A DNA stretch of 64,000 nt from Variovorax sp. Sphag1AA. GTDB lineage: Bacteria; Pseudomonadota; Gammaproteobacteria; Burkholderiales; Burkholderiaceae_C. The notes under the pieces were generated by a model. That model saw only the letters and a list, made by a program, of their open reading frames with translations. It did not search any database and had not been told where the DNA came from. Shown here in pieces: positions 7,261 to 16,004 of this stretch. A program made the translations under genes and the position numbers. Where the stretch lies: the NCBI RefSeq assembly GCF_014192575.1, contig NZ_JACHYC010000007.1, positions 62,001 to 126,000 on the forward strand. Reading direction: 5' to 3'. How positions within the stretch are numbered: position 1 is the first letter of the stretch; the number at the start of each line of letters is the position of its first letter.

Positions 7261-9054
7261 CTACTCCTGGCCCGCAGCGATCGGAAGATCGACCGTAAAG
7301 CACGCGCCACCCGCTTCGCGATTGGTCGCTCGAAGCGAGCCGCCGGCGGCAAGCACCAATTGTGACGAGATGACGAGACCCAGGCCCAGGCCAACGCCGG
7401 CCGACTTGCTGGTGACGAAGGGCTCGAAGAGCCGCGGCAGGATGTCCGCGCGAATGCCCGGACCGGTATCGCTGACGGTCAGGATCACGCGACCGTCCTG
7501 CACCCGCGCGGCGACTATCAGCTTGCGCAGCGGGGCATCCTGCATGGCGTCGATCGCATTGCGCATCAGGTTGACGAGCAGGCTCTCCATCGCCGCCGCA
7601 TCGGCCATCACGCTGAGCTCTTTCGGCTGCACGTCGACTTCGATGTCGACGGCGCGGGCCTTCGCTTCGGCGTCGATGACGGTCTGCGCATCGGCGATGC
7701 TCCGCGCGAGGTGCACCGGCGCGCGCGGCGCGTCGCTCTTGTGCGCGAAGGTCTTCAGCTGGGAGGTCAGCCGCGCAAGTCGGTCCACCATGCCTGCAAT
7801 GCGGCGGAGATTGCCGCGCACGTCATCAGGGCGGTCCTGATCGAGAAGGATGCCGGCACTGTCCGACAGCGTGCGAAGCGCCGTCAGCGGCTGGTTCAGC
7901 TCATGGACCAGGCTCGCGGACATCTGGCCCAGGGCCGACATCTTGCCGGCATGCACCAGCTCGTTCTGCGCTGCTCGCAGTTGCGCAGTCCTTGCGACGA
8001 CGGTCGATTCGAGGCTGTCATGCGCCGCCTGCAGCGCGGCCTGGTTCGCGAGTTTCTGGCGCACCGCGCGCCGGCGCTGCCACAGCGCAACGACCACCAG
8101 CAGCAGGACCGCCATGGCCAGGCTTGCCGTGACTGCGGCGTAGCGCGCCGCCGCCCGCACCGGGGCCATGTCATCCAGCACGACCAATCGCCAGGGCGCG
8201 GCCTGAAGTGTTCGCGTCGACGCGAGACTCGTCCGGCCATCGAGGGCAACGATCTGCGCATCGCCATCGAGCGCTTCCACCACGGTCCAGCGAAGCGGCT
8301 GCAGGTTCGCGTCGCCGTAGGGGCGGGATCGCGAAACCTCGTCGCGCTGACCTTCGCCCAGCGGCGCCAGTGGCTTGAACTTCAGATCGTCGCGCGTGGA
8401 GAGGATGACGACCCCGCGCTCGTCGATCAGCAACACGTCGCCGGGCAGCTTGCGCCATGCATGCTCCGCTTCCTCGAGATTGACCTTGACCGCGACCACG
8501 CCGCCCACGTGCGTGCCGCGTCGCAATGCATACGAGAGGTAGTAACCGGGCTTTCGGCTGGTGATGCCTACGCCGTAGAAGCGGCCACGTCCCGCCTTCA
8601 TCGCATCGATCACGTAGGGGCGAAACGAGAGATCCTGGCCGACGGTGGTGCCGGGCTTGTCCCAATCCGATGCGGCGAGCGAGGTTCCACCGGCATCGAG
8701 CAGATAGAGCATCTCGGCCCCGGCGGTGGCGTTGACCCCGTCGAGATAGCGATTGACGGTGTCGCGGAGTTGCGCGTCGGATGGCGTCTCGAGCAGCGCC
8801 GGCACGACCGGCGTCATCTGCAGCAAGGCGGGCAGATAGTCGTAGCGCGCGAGGTCGGCACCCAAGCCGGCCGACAGCATGTCCAGCCGGTGCGCGGCCG
8901 TCTCGCGCAGGCTCCTCAAGCCGGCCTGCAGTGTGACCTGATGGCCGATGTAGGCGGCGGCCGCGATCAGGGCCAGCGCGCCGATCCACCGCGGCCATCC
9001 GCGCTTGCGCTTCGATTGCTTCTGGTGCGATGGAGGGGCGGCCGCTGTCGACAT
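7261..9054 (-). CDS. dctB: DctB-type sensor histidine kinase for C4-dicarboxylates
   Basis: 597 residues from the ATG at 9052-9054. Longer upstream reading gives low-complexity sequence that does not look like protein. There is one transmembrane helix near residues 25-45, a long periplasmic sensor region (double-PDC-like, to about residue 295), a second membrane helix (TASLAMAVLLLVVVALW), then a short coiled linker. The kinase core has the H-box LVHELNQPL, the N-box NLMRNAID, and the G-boxes DTGPGI and GVGLGLGLVIS. It is paired with DctD and lies next to dctA, so its ligand is probably succinate, malate or fumarate. Confidence 0.92.
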   Translation of the reverse strand: MSTAAAPPSHQKQSKRKRGWPRWIGALALIAAAAYIGHQVTLQAGLRSLRETAAHRLDMLSAGLGADLARYDYLPALLQMTPVVPALLETPSDAQLRDTVNRYLDGVNATAGAEMLYLLDAGGTSLAASDWDKPGTTVGQDLSFRPYVIDAMKAGRGRFYGVGITSRKPGYYLSYALRRGTHVGGVVAVKVNLEEAEHAWRKLPGDVLLIDERGVVILSTRDDLKFKPLAPLGEGQRDEVSRSRPYGDANLQPLRWTVVEALDGDAQIVALDGRTSLASTRTLQAAPWRLVVLDDMAPVRAAARYAAVTASLAMAVLLLVVVALWQRRRAVRQKLANQAALQAAHDSLESTVVARTAQLRAAQNELVHAGKMSALGQMSASLVHELNQPLTALRTLSDSAGILLDQDRPDDVRGNLRRIAGMVDRLARLTSQLKTFAHKSDAPRAPVHLARSIADAQTVIDAEAKARAVDIEVDVQPKELSVMADAAAMESLLVNLMRNAIDAMQDAPLRKLIVAARVQDGRVILTVSDTGPGIRADILPRLFEPFVTSKSAGVGLGLGLVISSQLVLAAGGSLRATNREAGGACFTVDLPIAAGQE

Positions 9055-9056
9055 GC

Positions 9057-9068
9057 GCCATATATGGC
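9057..9068. repeat. 12-bp palindrome at the start of the sensor kinase gene
   Basis: GCCATATATGGC is a perfect palindrome centred 9 bp upstream of the kinase start codon, in the 64-bp gap between dctA and the kinase. It could be an operator or could block the start region of the mRNA. There is no independent support. Confidence 0.3.
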
Positions 9069-9118
9069 ACAAGGGATGGCGGGCCGCATCAGTGGGAATC
9101 CCGTTCTGCTTCATGCGC

Positions 9119-10462
9119 TCAGCGCGCCGGGCTCGTGGGCATGTGCGCCACGATGGGGTCGAGGACGCGCTCGGGCTCGTCGGATTCGGCGCTCGTCTCC
9201 TGGTCGAGGTGCCGGCGCATCTGCTCGGTGTCGAGGTCGCCCGTCCACTTGGCGACGACGAGGGTAGCCACGCCATTGCCGATCAGATTGGTCAGCGCGC
9301 GCGCTTCCGACATGAAGCGGTCGATGCCGAGAATCAGCGCCAGCCCGGCCACCGGCACGTGGCCGACTGCAGAGAGCGTGGCCGCAAGCACGATGAAGCC
9401 GCTGCCCGTGACGCCTGCGGCGCCCTTCGAGGTGAGCAGCAGCACCAGCAGCAGCGTGACCTGCTGGCCCAGCGTCATCGGCGTGTTGGTCGCCTGCGCG
9501 ATGAACACGGCCGCCATCGTGAGGTAGATCGAGGTGCCGTCCAGGTTGAACGAGTAGCCCGTCGGGATGACCAGGCCGACGACCGACTTCTTGGCGCCCA
9601 GGTTTTCCATCTTGGCCATCATCCGTGGCAGCGCGGCCTCGCTGGACGACGTTCCGAGCACGATCAGCAGCTCTTCCTTGATGTACCGGATGTACTTCCA
9701 GATCGAGAAACCATGGAGTCGGGCGATCGTGCCCAGCACCACGAAGATGAAGAAAAGGCAGGTGGCATAGAAGGTCGCCATCAACGCGCCGAGCGAGACC
9801 AGCGAGCCGACGCCGTATTTGCCGATCGTGAACGCCATCGCGCCGAACGCGCCGATGGGAGCGACCTTCATGATGTAGCCGACGATGGAAAAGAGCACGT
9901 GCGAGAACTTCTCGATGAAGTCGAACACCAGCGTGCCGCGCCCGCCGAACTTGTGCAGCGCGAAGCCGAACATCACGGCGAACAACAGGACCTGCAGGAT
10001 CTCGCCCTTGGCGAAGGCATCGACCACGGTGTTGGGAATGACGTTGAGCAGGAACTCCGTCGTCGTCGCCATCTTGCCGGGCCCGGTATATGCAGCGATG
10101 GCCTTGGTGTCGAGCGTGCTTGCGTCGACGTTCATGCCCACGCCGGGGCGTACCAGGTTGATGATCACCAGGCCCACGACCAGCGCGATGCTGCTGACGA
10201 TCTCGAAGTACAGCAGCGCCATGCCGCCTGTCTTGCCGACCTTCTTCATGTCTTCCATGCCGGCGATGCCGACCACGACAGTGCAGAAGATGATCGGCGC
10301 GATGATCATCTTGATCAGCTTGATGAAGCCGTCGCCCAGCGGCTTCATCGCCTCGCCGGTAGCGGGATAGAAGTGCCCGACCAGCACGCCGATGACGATG
10401 GCCGTGACGACCTGGAAATAGAGCGATCTGTAGAAAGGTTTGGGAGCGGATGAATGGTCCAT
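9119..10462 (-). CDS. dctA: C4-dicarboxylate:cation symporter DctA
   Basis: 447 residues from the ATG at 10460-10462, with AGGAGA well placed upstream. It has eight or so hydrophobic helices of the DAACS family, the serine-rich hairpin LLIVLGTSSSEAALP, and the signature PTGYSFNLDGTSIYLTMAAVF. It imports succinate, fumarate and malate with protons or Na+ across the inner membrane. It is preceded by a near-consensus sigma-54 promoter and followed, on the same strand after 64 bp, by its predicted DctB/DctD regulators. Confidence 0.96.
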   Translation of the reverse strand: MDHSSAPKPFYRSLYFQVVTAIVIGVLVGHFYPATGEAMKPLGDGFIKLIKMIIAPIIFCTVVVGIAGMEDMKKVGKTGGMALLYFEIVSSIALVVGLVIINLVRPGVGMNVDASTLDTKAIAAYTGPGKMATTTEFLLNVIPNTVVDAFAKGEILQVLLFAVMFGFALHKFGGRGTLVFDFIEKFSHVLFSIVGYIMKVAPIGAFGAMAFTIGKYGVGSLVSLGALMATFYATCLFFIFVVLGTIARLHGFSIWKYIRYIKEELLIVLGTSSSEAALPRMMAKMENLGAKKSVVGLVIPTGYSFNLDGTSIYLTMAAVFIAQATNTPMTLGQQVTLLLVLLLTSKGAAGVTGSGFIVLAATLSAVGHVPVAGLALILGIDRFMSEARALTNLIGNGVATLVVAKWTGDLDTEQMRRHLDQETSAESDEPERVLDPIVAHMPTSPAR

Positions 10463-10525
10463 TGGGGTCTCCTTTGTAGGCATTGACGCTTGACGCACGA
10501 TGGTGTGCGGCGACCCCTGGCTCAG

Positions 10526-10541
10526 TGCAACGGGTGTGCCA
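10526..10541 (-). promoter_or_regulatory. Sigma-54 promoter of dctA
   Basis: Read on the minus strand, TGGCAC-ACCCG-TTGCA matches the sigma-54 consensus (TGGCAC-N5-TTGC), with the invariant GG and GC exactly ten bases apart. It lies about 64-80 bp upstream of the dctA start, and the DctD activator encoded nearby is of the sigma-54 type. Transcription should begin near 10515. Confidence 0.88.
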
Positions 10542-10558
10542 TGCCGCGCGAGCGGCAT
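10541..10558. promoter_or_regulatory. Inverted repeat abutting the dctA sigma-54 promoter
   Basis: ATGCCGC-N4-GCGGCAT is a perfect inverted repeat that touches the -24 element. It may be a binding site for a regulator or for an architectural protein. DctD sites usually lie further upstream (here, at higher coordinates), so its role is open. Confidence 0.35.
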
Positions 10559-10632
10559 CGGCCGTGCTAAGTCCTTGATTTGTCAGGGATTTGCATGCGC
10601 GAGCTGCGACCCCTTTGCCGGCCTCCCGGAAC

Positions 10633-10666
10633 CCGGTCTGGCCGGCTGTCCGGCCCACCGGACCGG
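10633..10666 (-). terminator. Nested GC-rich hairpin after the antiporter gene
   Basis: An outer stem CCGGTC/GACCGG (10633-10638 with 10661-10666) encloses an inner stem GGCCGG/CCGGCC (10640-10645 with 10650-10655). It lies 17 bp beyond the stop of the CPA2 antiporter on the minus strand. No T tract follows, so it would be a weak intrinsic terminator or an RNA 3' stabiliser. It also sits where dctA upstream activator sites would be expected. Confidence 0.35.
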
Positions 10667-10682
10667 CATGTCAGTGCAAACC

Positions 10683-11930
10683 CTAGGTTCGCGACGGATG
10701 CGCCACCGAGTGGCGGCTCAGGCCGGCGAAGAGGGCCATCAGTGGCGTGGTCATCGCGGTCGTGACCAGTGCCATGACCAGGAGCATGGTGAACATTTCC
10801 GGGCCGATCAGGCCGGCGTCGAGACCGATCTTCATGACGATGAGTTCCATGAGCCCCCGGGCGTTCATCAACGCGCCGGTCGCCAGACTGTCGCGCCAGC
10901 CGTAGCCGCTGATTCGCGCACCGATCGTGCCGCCGGCGATCTTGCCGATGGTGGCCATTGCCAGCACCAGCAGCATCGCGCCGAGGCCGCCACCGACGAA
11001 TGCGCCGGGCGTGGTGCCGAGACCCGCGAGCGCGAAGAACAACGGCATGAGCACGACGATGGCGAAGGGCTCGATGCGTTTCGCAAGCGCGTCCAGCAGG
11101 CGGTCGTCGCGCGGCAGCGTCGCGCCGAACAGGAATGCGCCGAAGACTGCGTGCAGGTGCAGCCATTCGGTCGCCAGGGCAGTGGCGAGAAGCCCGATCA
11201 TGAGCCAGGCGAGCACCGGGAGGTTGGGTTCGCCCTCGGGCGCGTGGGTACGCAGCAGCCATGCGAAGACAGGCCGAACAACCCAGACCAATACGCCGAG
11301 AAGCACCAGAACGCCCCCGCTGATCTTCGCCAAACCTAGATAGCCATCGCCCGCGCCGACCATCGCCACCACGAAAGCGAGAAGCACCCAGGCGAAGACA
11401 TCGACGACGGCGGCCGATGCGAGCGAGAGCTGCCCGAAGGGCGTCTGTGTCAATCCGCGGTCCTTGAGGATTCGGGCCATGACCGGAAAGGCGGTGATCG
11501 AGAGCGCGGCGGCGATGAAGAGGGCGAAGGGCCAGAACCCCACGCCCGCTGGCGCCAAAGCAGGATGGAGCGCCGGCGCAATGGCAAGGCCGAGGGCCAA
11601 GGGCACGATCACGCTGAGGATGCCGACGGAGCCCGCCGAGCGCAGTTGTTCGCGGAAGCTCTTGTGAGAGCGCAGTTCGAGCCCGACGATGAACATGAAC
11701 ATCACGAGGCCGACGGTCGACAGCGCCGACAACCCTGCCAAAGAGTCTTTGGCAAACAGTTGCGCATGCAGGGAAGGGAACAGTGCCCCCATCACGACCG
11801 GGCCGAGCAGCATGCCGGCGGCCATCTCGCCGACCACGCTGGGTTGTCCCAGGTAGCGAAGCAGCCATCCACAGGCGCGTGCCGTGGCAAGGATGACGAT
11901 CAGCTGCAGCAGTAGGGTGGTCGCGGACAT
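10683..11930 (-). CDS. CPA2-family monovalent cation:proton antiporter
   Basis: 415 residues, about 12 membrane helices. Family signatures are LGQPSVVGEMAAGMLLGP near the start, LSITAFPVMARIL, DVFAWVLLAFV (the conserved Asp of the ion-binding helix) and GALMNARGLMELIV. No RCK/TrkA-N domain follows, so it is the short NhaP/KefB-like form. A related antiporter is encoded at 46782-48068. Its physiological ion (Na+ or K+) cannot be told from the sequence. Confidence 0.9.
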   Translation of the reverse strand: MSATTLLLQLIVILATARACGWLLRYLGQPSVVGEMAAGMLLGPVVMGALFPSLHAQLFAKDSLAGLSALSTVGLVMFMFIVGLELRSHKSFREQLRSAGSVGILSVIVPLALGLAIAPALHPALAPAGVGFWPFALFIAAALSITAFPVMARILKDRGLTQTPFGQLSLASAAVVDVFAWVLLAFVVAMVGAGDGYLGLAKISGGVLVLLGVLVWVVRPVFAWLLRTHAPEGEPNLPVLAWLMIGLLATALATEWLHLHAVFGAFLFGATLPRDDRLLDALAKRIEPFAIVVLMPLFFALAGLGTTPGAFVGGGLGAMLLVLAMATIGKIAGGTIGARISGYGWRDSLATGALMNARGLMELIVMKIGLDAGLIGPEMFTMLLVMALVTTAMTTPLMALFAGLSRHSVAHPSRT

Positions 11931-12003
11931 TGCTCTCTCGACGATGAAACGAGCGCGATGTTAGCTGCCGATGCGCAGGCGGTAGCCGGCGTCCCGACCA
12001 CAC

Positions 12004-12129
12004 TCAGGCCACGATGACCTGGCTGGAACCTTTGCGCAGCGCCGCCAGCGTGGGCAGTGCTCGCGCGCCTGCGTCGGTGACGATGACGTCGATGTCCGCA
12101 TTGCGTGCATAGGTCACGCGGCTGCTCTG
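12004..12129 (-). pseudogene. C-terminal remnant of a DeoR-family regulator
   Basis: Reading the minus strand back from the TGA at 12004-12006 gives 41 codons, from SSRVTYARNADIDVIVTDAG through LPTLAALRKG to the C-terminal SSQVIVA. This matches the end of DeoR/GlpR-type repressors, where ...DHSKFxxSxxxxxxxxxDIDxxVTD precedes a short tail. Upstream, the frame reaches a stop within about eight codons. The helix-turn-helix and most of the effector domain are absent, and the sequence beyond 12130 is the start of the phosphatase gene. The break falls close to the conserved SKF segment, so a deletion has removed roughly the first 200 residues. Confidence 0.7.
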
Positions 12130-12131
12130 GA

Positions 12132-12980
12132 ATGCCCTCCAACTCCGAACTCATCGACCTCGCGGCGCGTCTTGCAGACTGCGCGGCGCAACATTCGCTC
12201 GGCTGCTTCCGTACGTCGCTCGACATCGAGATCAAGGCCGACGCGAGTCCGGTGACGCTTGCCGATCGCGGCGCGGAAGCCGCGATGCGCCGTTTGTTGA
12301 ACGACACGGTGCCCACGCACGGCATCCTTGGCGAAGAGCACGGCCGCGAGCGTCTCGATGCCGACCTCGTGTGGGTGCTCGACCCGATCGACGGAACCAA
12401 GAGCTTCATCACCGGCTCGCCGCTGTGGGGCACGCTCATTGCCGCGGTGCATCGCGGGCGCGTCGGGCTCGGCATGATCGACATGCCCGTGCTGCGCGAG
12501 CGCTGGCTGGGCCTACCGGGCGAAGGCGCCACCTGCAACGGCAGGAAGGTGCGCACCAGCGGTTGCATCGAACTGGCGCACGCACGGATCATCACGACCT
12601 CGCCCGACGCTTTCGATGCGGACGAATGGCTGGCCTACGACGCGCTGAGCCGCCGCTGCGCGATGCGGCGCTTCGGTGGCGATTGCTACGCTTATGCGCA
12701 ACTCGCGGGCGGCCACGTCGACCTCGTCGCCGAATGCGGGCTGCAACCCTACGACTACATGGCGCTGGTCGGCGTGGTGGAAGGCGCGGGCAGCGTGATC
12801 ACCGACTGGCAGGGCCGTCCGCTCACCGTCGAATCAGATGGACGCGTGCTGGCGGCGGCAACGGCCGCGCTTCATCGGCAGGCTCTGGAGTTCACCGCAC
12901 GCTACCGCCCGCAAGCGCGCGTCGCGATGGAATCCAGTAAGCCAGCGCCCCAGCCGCTGCCAGTGCAATCAGCCCTGTGA
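12132..12980 (+). CDS. Inositol-monophosphatase/histidinol-phosphatase (HisN)-type phosphatase
   Basis: 282 residues from the ATG at 12132. It has the metal-binding motifs of the IMPase fold: GEEHG (about 66-70), DPIDGTKSF (about 83-91) and LQPYDYMALVGVVEGAG (about 208-224), the last as in histidinol phosphatases of this fold. It hydrolyses a phosphomonoester with Mg2+. Substrate assignment (histidinol phosphate or inositol phosphate) is uncertain. The start codon has no good ribosome-binding site and lies against a truncated DeoR gene, so its original promoter region may be lost. Its 3' end overlaps the convergent MFS gene by 89 bp. Confidence 0.85.
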   Translation: MPSNSELIDLAARLADCAAQHSLGCFRTSLDIEIKADASPVTLADRGAEAAMRRLLNDTVPTHGILGEEHGRERLDADLVWVLDPIDGTKSFITGSPLWGTLIAAVHRGRVGLGMIDMPVLRERWLGLPGEGATCNGRKVRTSGCIELAHARIITTSPDAFDADEWLAYDALSRRCAMRRFGGDCYAYAQLAGGHVDLVAECGLQPYDYMALVGVVEGAGSVITDWQGRPLTVESDGRVLAAATAALHRQALEFTARYRPQARVAMESSKPAPQPLPVQSAL

Positions 12981-14121
12981 CGGCAATGCCTGCGGACAGC
13001 GACAGGCTGGCCGCCAGGAACGACAGCAGCGCCGGACCGCCGGATGAGCCGATATCCGACATCAACCGCCACACGCCCAGGAAGTGCGCGCGCCCGTTTC
13101 TTGGCGCGTGGTCGGCGCCCAGCGTCATGATCATTCCGGAACCGATGCCGTTGCCGAACCCGATCGCCAGGGCGGCGATCAGCAGCGTGGTGAACCCTGT
13201 GGTCAGCGGCATCAGCAGCATCGCGATGCCCATGATCACCATCGATGGCACGGCCACCCAGCGCCGGCCCTTGTGATCCATGACCTTGCCGGCCGGATAG
13301 AACACCAGCATGTCGATGCCGCCGGCCAGCCCGTAGATCAGGGAGGCCACCGCAGGCGCCAGCGCCAGATGCTCGGCCCACAGCGGGATGACGGCCTGAC
13401 GCGATGCGCGCACCGCGCTGACCAGAACCACCCCGATGCCCACGGTCAGGAACACGCGGTAGTGGTCCTTCATCGTGGAGAAGAGGGTGGCGGACGCGGG
13501 CGCGCTCTGTCCGGCAGGAAGGGGCGGGGCTTCCAGATCAGGAATGCGCGCGCCAACGGCCGCCGCGCCCAGCACGCCGACGATCCCGACGACATAGGCC
13601 GCCGAAAGACCGAAGGTGTGCACCGCCGCCGCGGCAAGAAAGGGCCCGGCAAACATGCCGATGCGCATCACGCCGCCGAGCGTCGACAGCGCCCGCGCTC
13701 GATACATGACGGGAACCGCTTCCGACATGTAGCTCTGGCGCGCCAGGTTGTAGACAGCCTGCGACATCCCCACCATGAGGCAGCCCGCAGCGAACAGGCC
13801 CAGATGCGAGGTCCACAGGCACAGGAGCATCCCCAGGCCACTCCAGATGCCGGCGACGACGATCGCCCAGCGCTCGCCCCAACGCATCGTGATCAGCGAT
13901 GCCGGGATGTTGTTGAGCAGGGAGCCGATGCTGATCAGCCCAACGACCAGCGCCGCCATCGACACTGATGCGCCGAGGTCGCGCGCCGTGAGCGGAACGA
14001 TGGGAAGGATGGCGCCTTCGCCCACGCCGAAAAGCAAGGAAGGGCCGAAGGCCGGAACGGCGATCTTCCGGAGGGAAAAAGTGGTCGAGGCGGAGGAAGC
14101 GGGGGCTGGAGGGGAAGACAT
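12892..14121 (-). CDS. MFS transporter
   Basis: 409 residues from the ATG at 14119-14121, with about 12 membrane helices in two halves. The loop RWGERWAIVVAG between helices 2 and 3 and the matching KVMDHKGRRWVAV in the second half are the duplicated MFS loop motifs. The substrate cannot be assigned. It is probably an exporter-like or general DHA-type member. It is convergent with the phosphatase gene, overlapping its last 89 bp, and divergent from the nadB operon, so 14122-14381 must hold both promoters. No clear -35/-10 pair or operator was picked out there by eye. Confidence 0.85.
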   Translation of the reverse strand: MSSPPAPASSASTTFSLRKIAVPAFGPSLLFGVGEGAILPIVPLTARDLGASVSMAALVVGLISIGSLLNNIPASLITMRWGERWAIVVAGIWSGLGMLLCLWTSHLGLFAAGCLMVGMSQAVYNLARQSYMSEAVPVMYRARALSTLGGVMRIGMFAGPFLAAAAVHTFGLSAAYVVGIVGVLGAAAVGARIPDLEAPPLPAGQSAPASATLFSTMKDHYRVFLTVGIGVVLVSAVRASRQAVIPLWAEHLALAPAVASLIYGLAGGIDMLVFYPAGKVMDHKGRRWVAVPSMVIMGIAMLLMPLTTGFTTLLIAALAIGFGNGIGSGMIMTLGADHAPRNGRAHFLGVWRLMSDIGSSGGPALLSFLAASLSLSAGIAVTGLIALAAAGALAYWIPSRRALAGGSVR

Positions 14122-14381
14122 GCGCGAAAACAGGATTCGGTCCGGGCCGCAAATACTCAGACCGCCGCCGCGAACGCGAAGTGTGCTTGAAATCCGCCCG
14201 GTGCGTGGTCGAACGGCCCGGTGGCGGCTGCGCGCAGGCCGTCGCGTCCCGTCCGTAAAAGTGACGGACCGCCGTTTTTCGGAGCAGTCGGCGTTGCCAG
14301 AATCGCGCCTTTTGCTTCGCGACACCCTCCGTGCATGAGGTGGGGCGATCCATCCAGATTCATCTTTCCGTTCGTTCCCCG

Positions 14382-15974
14382 ATGGCTCACACCCATTCCA
14401 ATGCTTTCGACGTGCTCATCGTCGGAAGCGGCCTCGCCGGCCTGACCGCCGCCCTCCATCTCGCACCCACGCATCGCGTCGCGGTGCTCACCAAGCGGAC
14501 TGTTCCCGACGGCGCGAGCCAGTGGGCGCAAGGCGGCATCGCTGCGGTGCTCGATGCCGATGACAGCATCGACAGGCACATCGACGACACGCTGGTGGCC
14601 GGCGCAGGCCTTTGCGACGTGCCGGCGACGCGCCTCGTGGTCGAAGAGTCACCGGGCTGCATCGCGTGGCTTCGCAAGCTGGGCGTGCCTTTCACGCTCG
14701 AAGATGGTGACTTGCACCTGACGCGCGAAGGCGGCCACAGCCATCGGCGCATCGTGCACGCGGCGGATGCGACCGGTGCCGCGGTCCAGCGAACGCTGAT
14801 CGAGGTCGCGCGGCGCGAGCCCAACATCACCTTCTTCGAGCACCACACGCTGGTCGACCTCATTCCGGCGCGCAGCCTCGGTCATGGCGCACCGGCCTGC
14901 GCGGGGCTCTATGCGCTCGACGAAGCAAGCGGCGAGGTGGTGGCGTTCAGCGCGCCCGAAGTCGTGCTCGCCACCGGCGGCGGGGGCCGTGTCTACCTGC
15001 ACACGACGAACCCCGAGACCGCGACCGGCGACGGCATCGCGGCCGCATGGCGGGCGGGCTGCAGGGTGTCGAACATGGAGTTCATCCAGTTCCATCCGAC
15101 TTCGCTCTTTCATCCGGAGTCGAACTCCTTCCTCATCAGCGAAGCGGTGCGCGGGGAGGGCGGTGTTCTGCGGCTTCCGCCTTCGGCGGGCGGCGATCGC
15201 TTCATGCCGGCGCACGACCCGCGCGCCGAACTCGCGCCGCGCGACGTGGTGGCGCGGGCCATCGATGCGGAGATGAAGAAGCACGGGCTGGACTGCGTGC
15301 ACCTCGACATCTCGCACCAGAGTCCTGAATTCCTGCGCCATCACTTCCCGAACATCCTCGCGCGCTGCGCGCAGCTTGGGATCGACATCACGCGCGAGCC
15401 CATCCCGGTGGTGCCTGCGGCGCACTACACCTGCGGCGGTGTCGTCACCGACCTTCAGGGGCGTACCGACATTGCAGGTCTCTATGCGATTGGCGAGACG
15501 GCGTGCACGGGCCTGCATGGCGCCAACCGGCTGGCAAGCAACTCGCTGGTCGAGTGCATGGTGTTCGCGCGGGCTGCGGCCCAAAGCATCGCAACGCACC
15601 CCAACGAGGCGACGGCTGAGCCTCTCTCGTGGAAGACCGCATCTGCAATCGCTGCAGATGCCGCAGCGATTGCAGACAGCCTTGGCGACCTGCGTTGCCT
15701 GATGTGGAACTTCGTCGGCATCGTGCGTTCCGGTGCGCATCTGGAGCGCGCCTCGAATCGCATCGCCAAGTTGCGACGCGATGTGGATGCGCTCCATGCG
15801 AGCGCCAGGATCACGCGCGACCTGCTCGAGCTGCGCAACCTCGTGCAAGTGGCCGACCTGATCGTGCAGTCCGCGCAGGCGCGCCACGAGAGCCGGGGGC
15901 TCCACTACCGCATCGACCATCCCTCGCTCGCGCCGACCGCGCAGCCGACGCTTCTCGCGCCTGCGGGCGCCTGA
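14382..15974 (+). CDS. nadB: L-aspartate oxidase
   Basis: 530 residues from the ATG at 14382. N-terminal FAD-binding motif VGSGLAGLTAALHL, the diagnostic ASQWAQGGIAAVL (about 46-58), GGHSHRRIVHAAD, QFHPTSLFHP and REG-type active-site segments, and a C-terminal helical domain (SARITRDLLELRNLVQVA). It oxidises L-aspartate to iminoaspartate, the first step of de novo NAD synthesis. It is the first gene of a six-gene run (nadB-panD-panB-panC-nadC-nadA) on one strand with gaps of about 6-30 bp or overlaps. Confidence 0.95.
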   Translation: MAHTHSNAFDVLIVGSGLAGLTAALHLAPTHRVAVLTKRTVPDGASQWAQGGIAAVLDADDSIDRHIDDTLVAGAGLCDVPATRLVVEESPGCIAWLRKLGVPFTLEDGDLHLTREGGHSHRRIVHAADATGAAVQRTLIEVARREPNITFFEHHTLVDLIPARSLGHGAPACAGLYALDEASGEVVAFSAPEVVLATGGGGRVYLHTTNPETATGDGIAAAWRAGCRVSNMEFIQFHPTSLFHPESNSFLISEAVRGEGGVLRLPPSAGGDRFMPAHDPRAELAPRDVVARAIDAEMKKHGLDCVHLDISHQSPEFLRHHFPNILARCAQLGIDITREPIPVVPAAHYTCGGVVTDLQGRTDIAGLYAIGETACTGLHGANRLASNSLVECMVFARAAAQSIATHPNEATAEPLSWKTASAIAADAAAIADSLGDLRCLMWNFVGIVRSGAHLERASNRIAKLRRDVDALHASARITRDLLELRNLVQVADLIVQSAQARHESRGLHYRIDHPSLAPTAQPTLLAPAGA

Positions 15975-16004
15975 CACAGTTTCTGACTTCTGGGACCCAC
16001 CCCC

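Noticed and set aside
9057..9070. TGGCAC next to the kinase start as a sigma-54 promoter
   Set aside because: It is on the plus strand, opposite to the genes there, and no TTGC lies at the right distance.
9005..10453. 482-codon plus-strand open frame
   Set aside because: It is antisense to dctA, rich in His, Asp, Gln and Arg, and has no recognisable domains.
12892..12980. 89-bp convergent gene overlap as a possible frameshift
   Set aside because: Both the phosphatase and the MFS protein end sensibly; convergent 3' overlaps of this size occur in GC-rich genomes.
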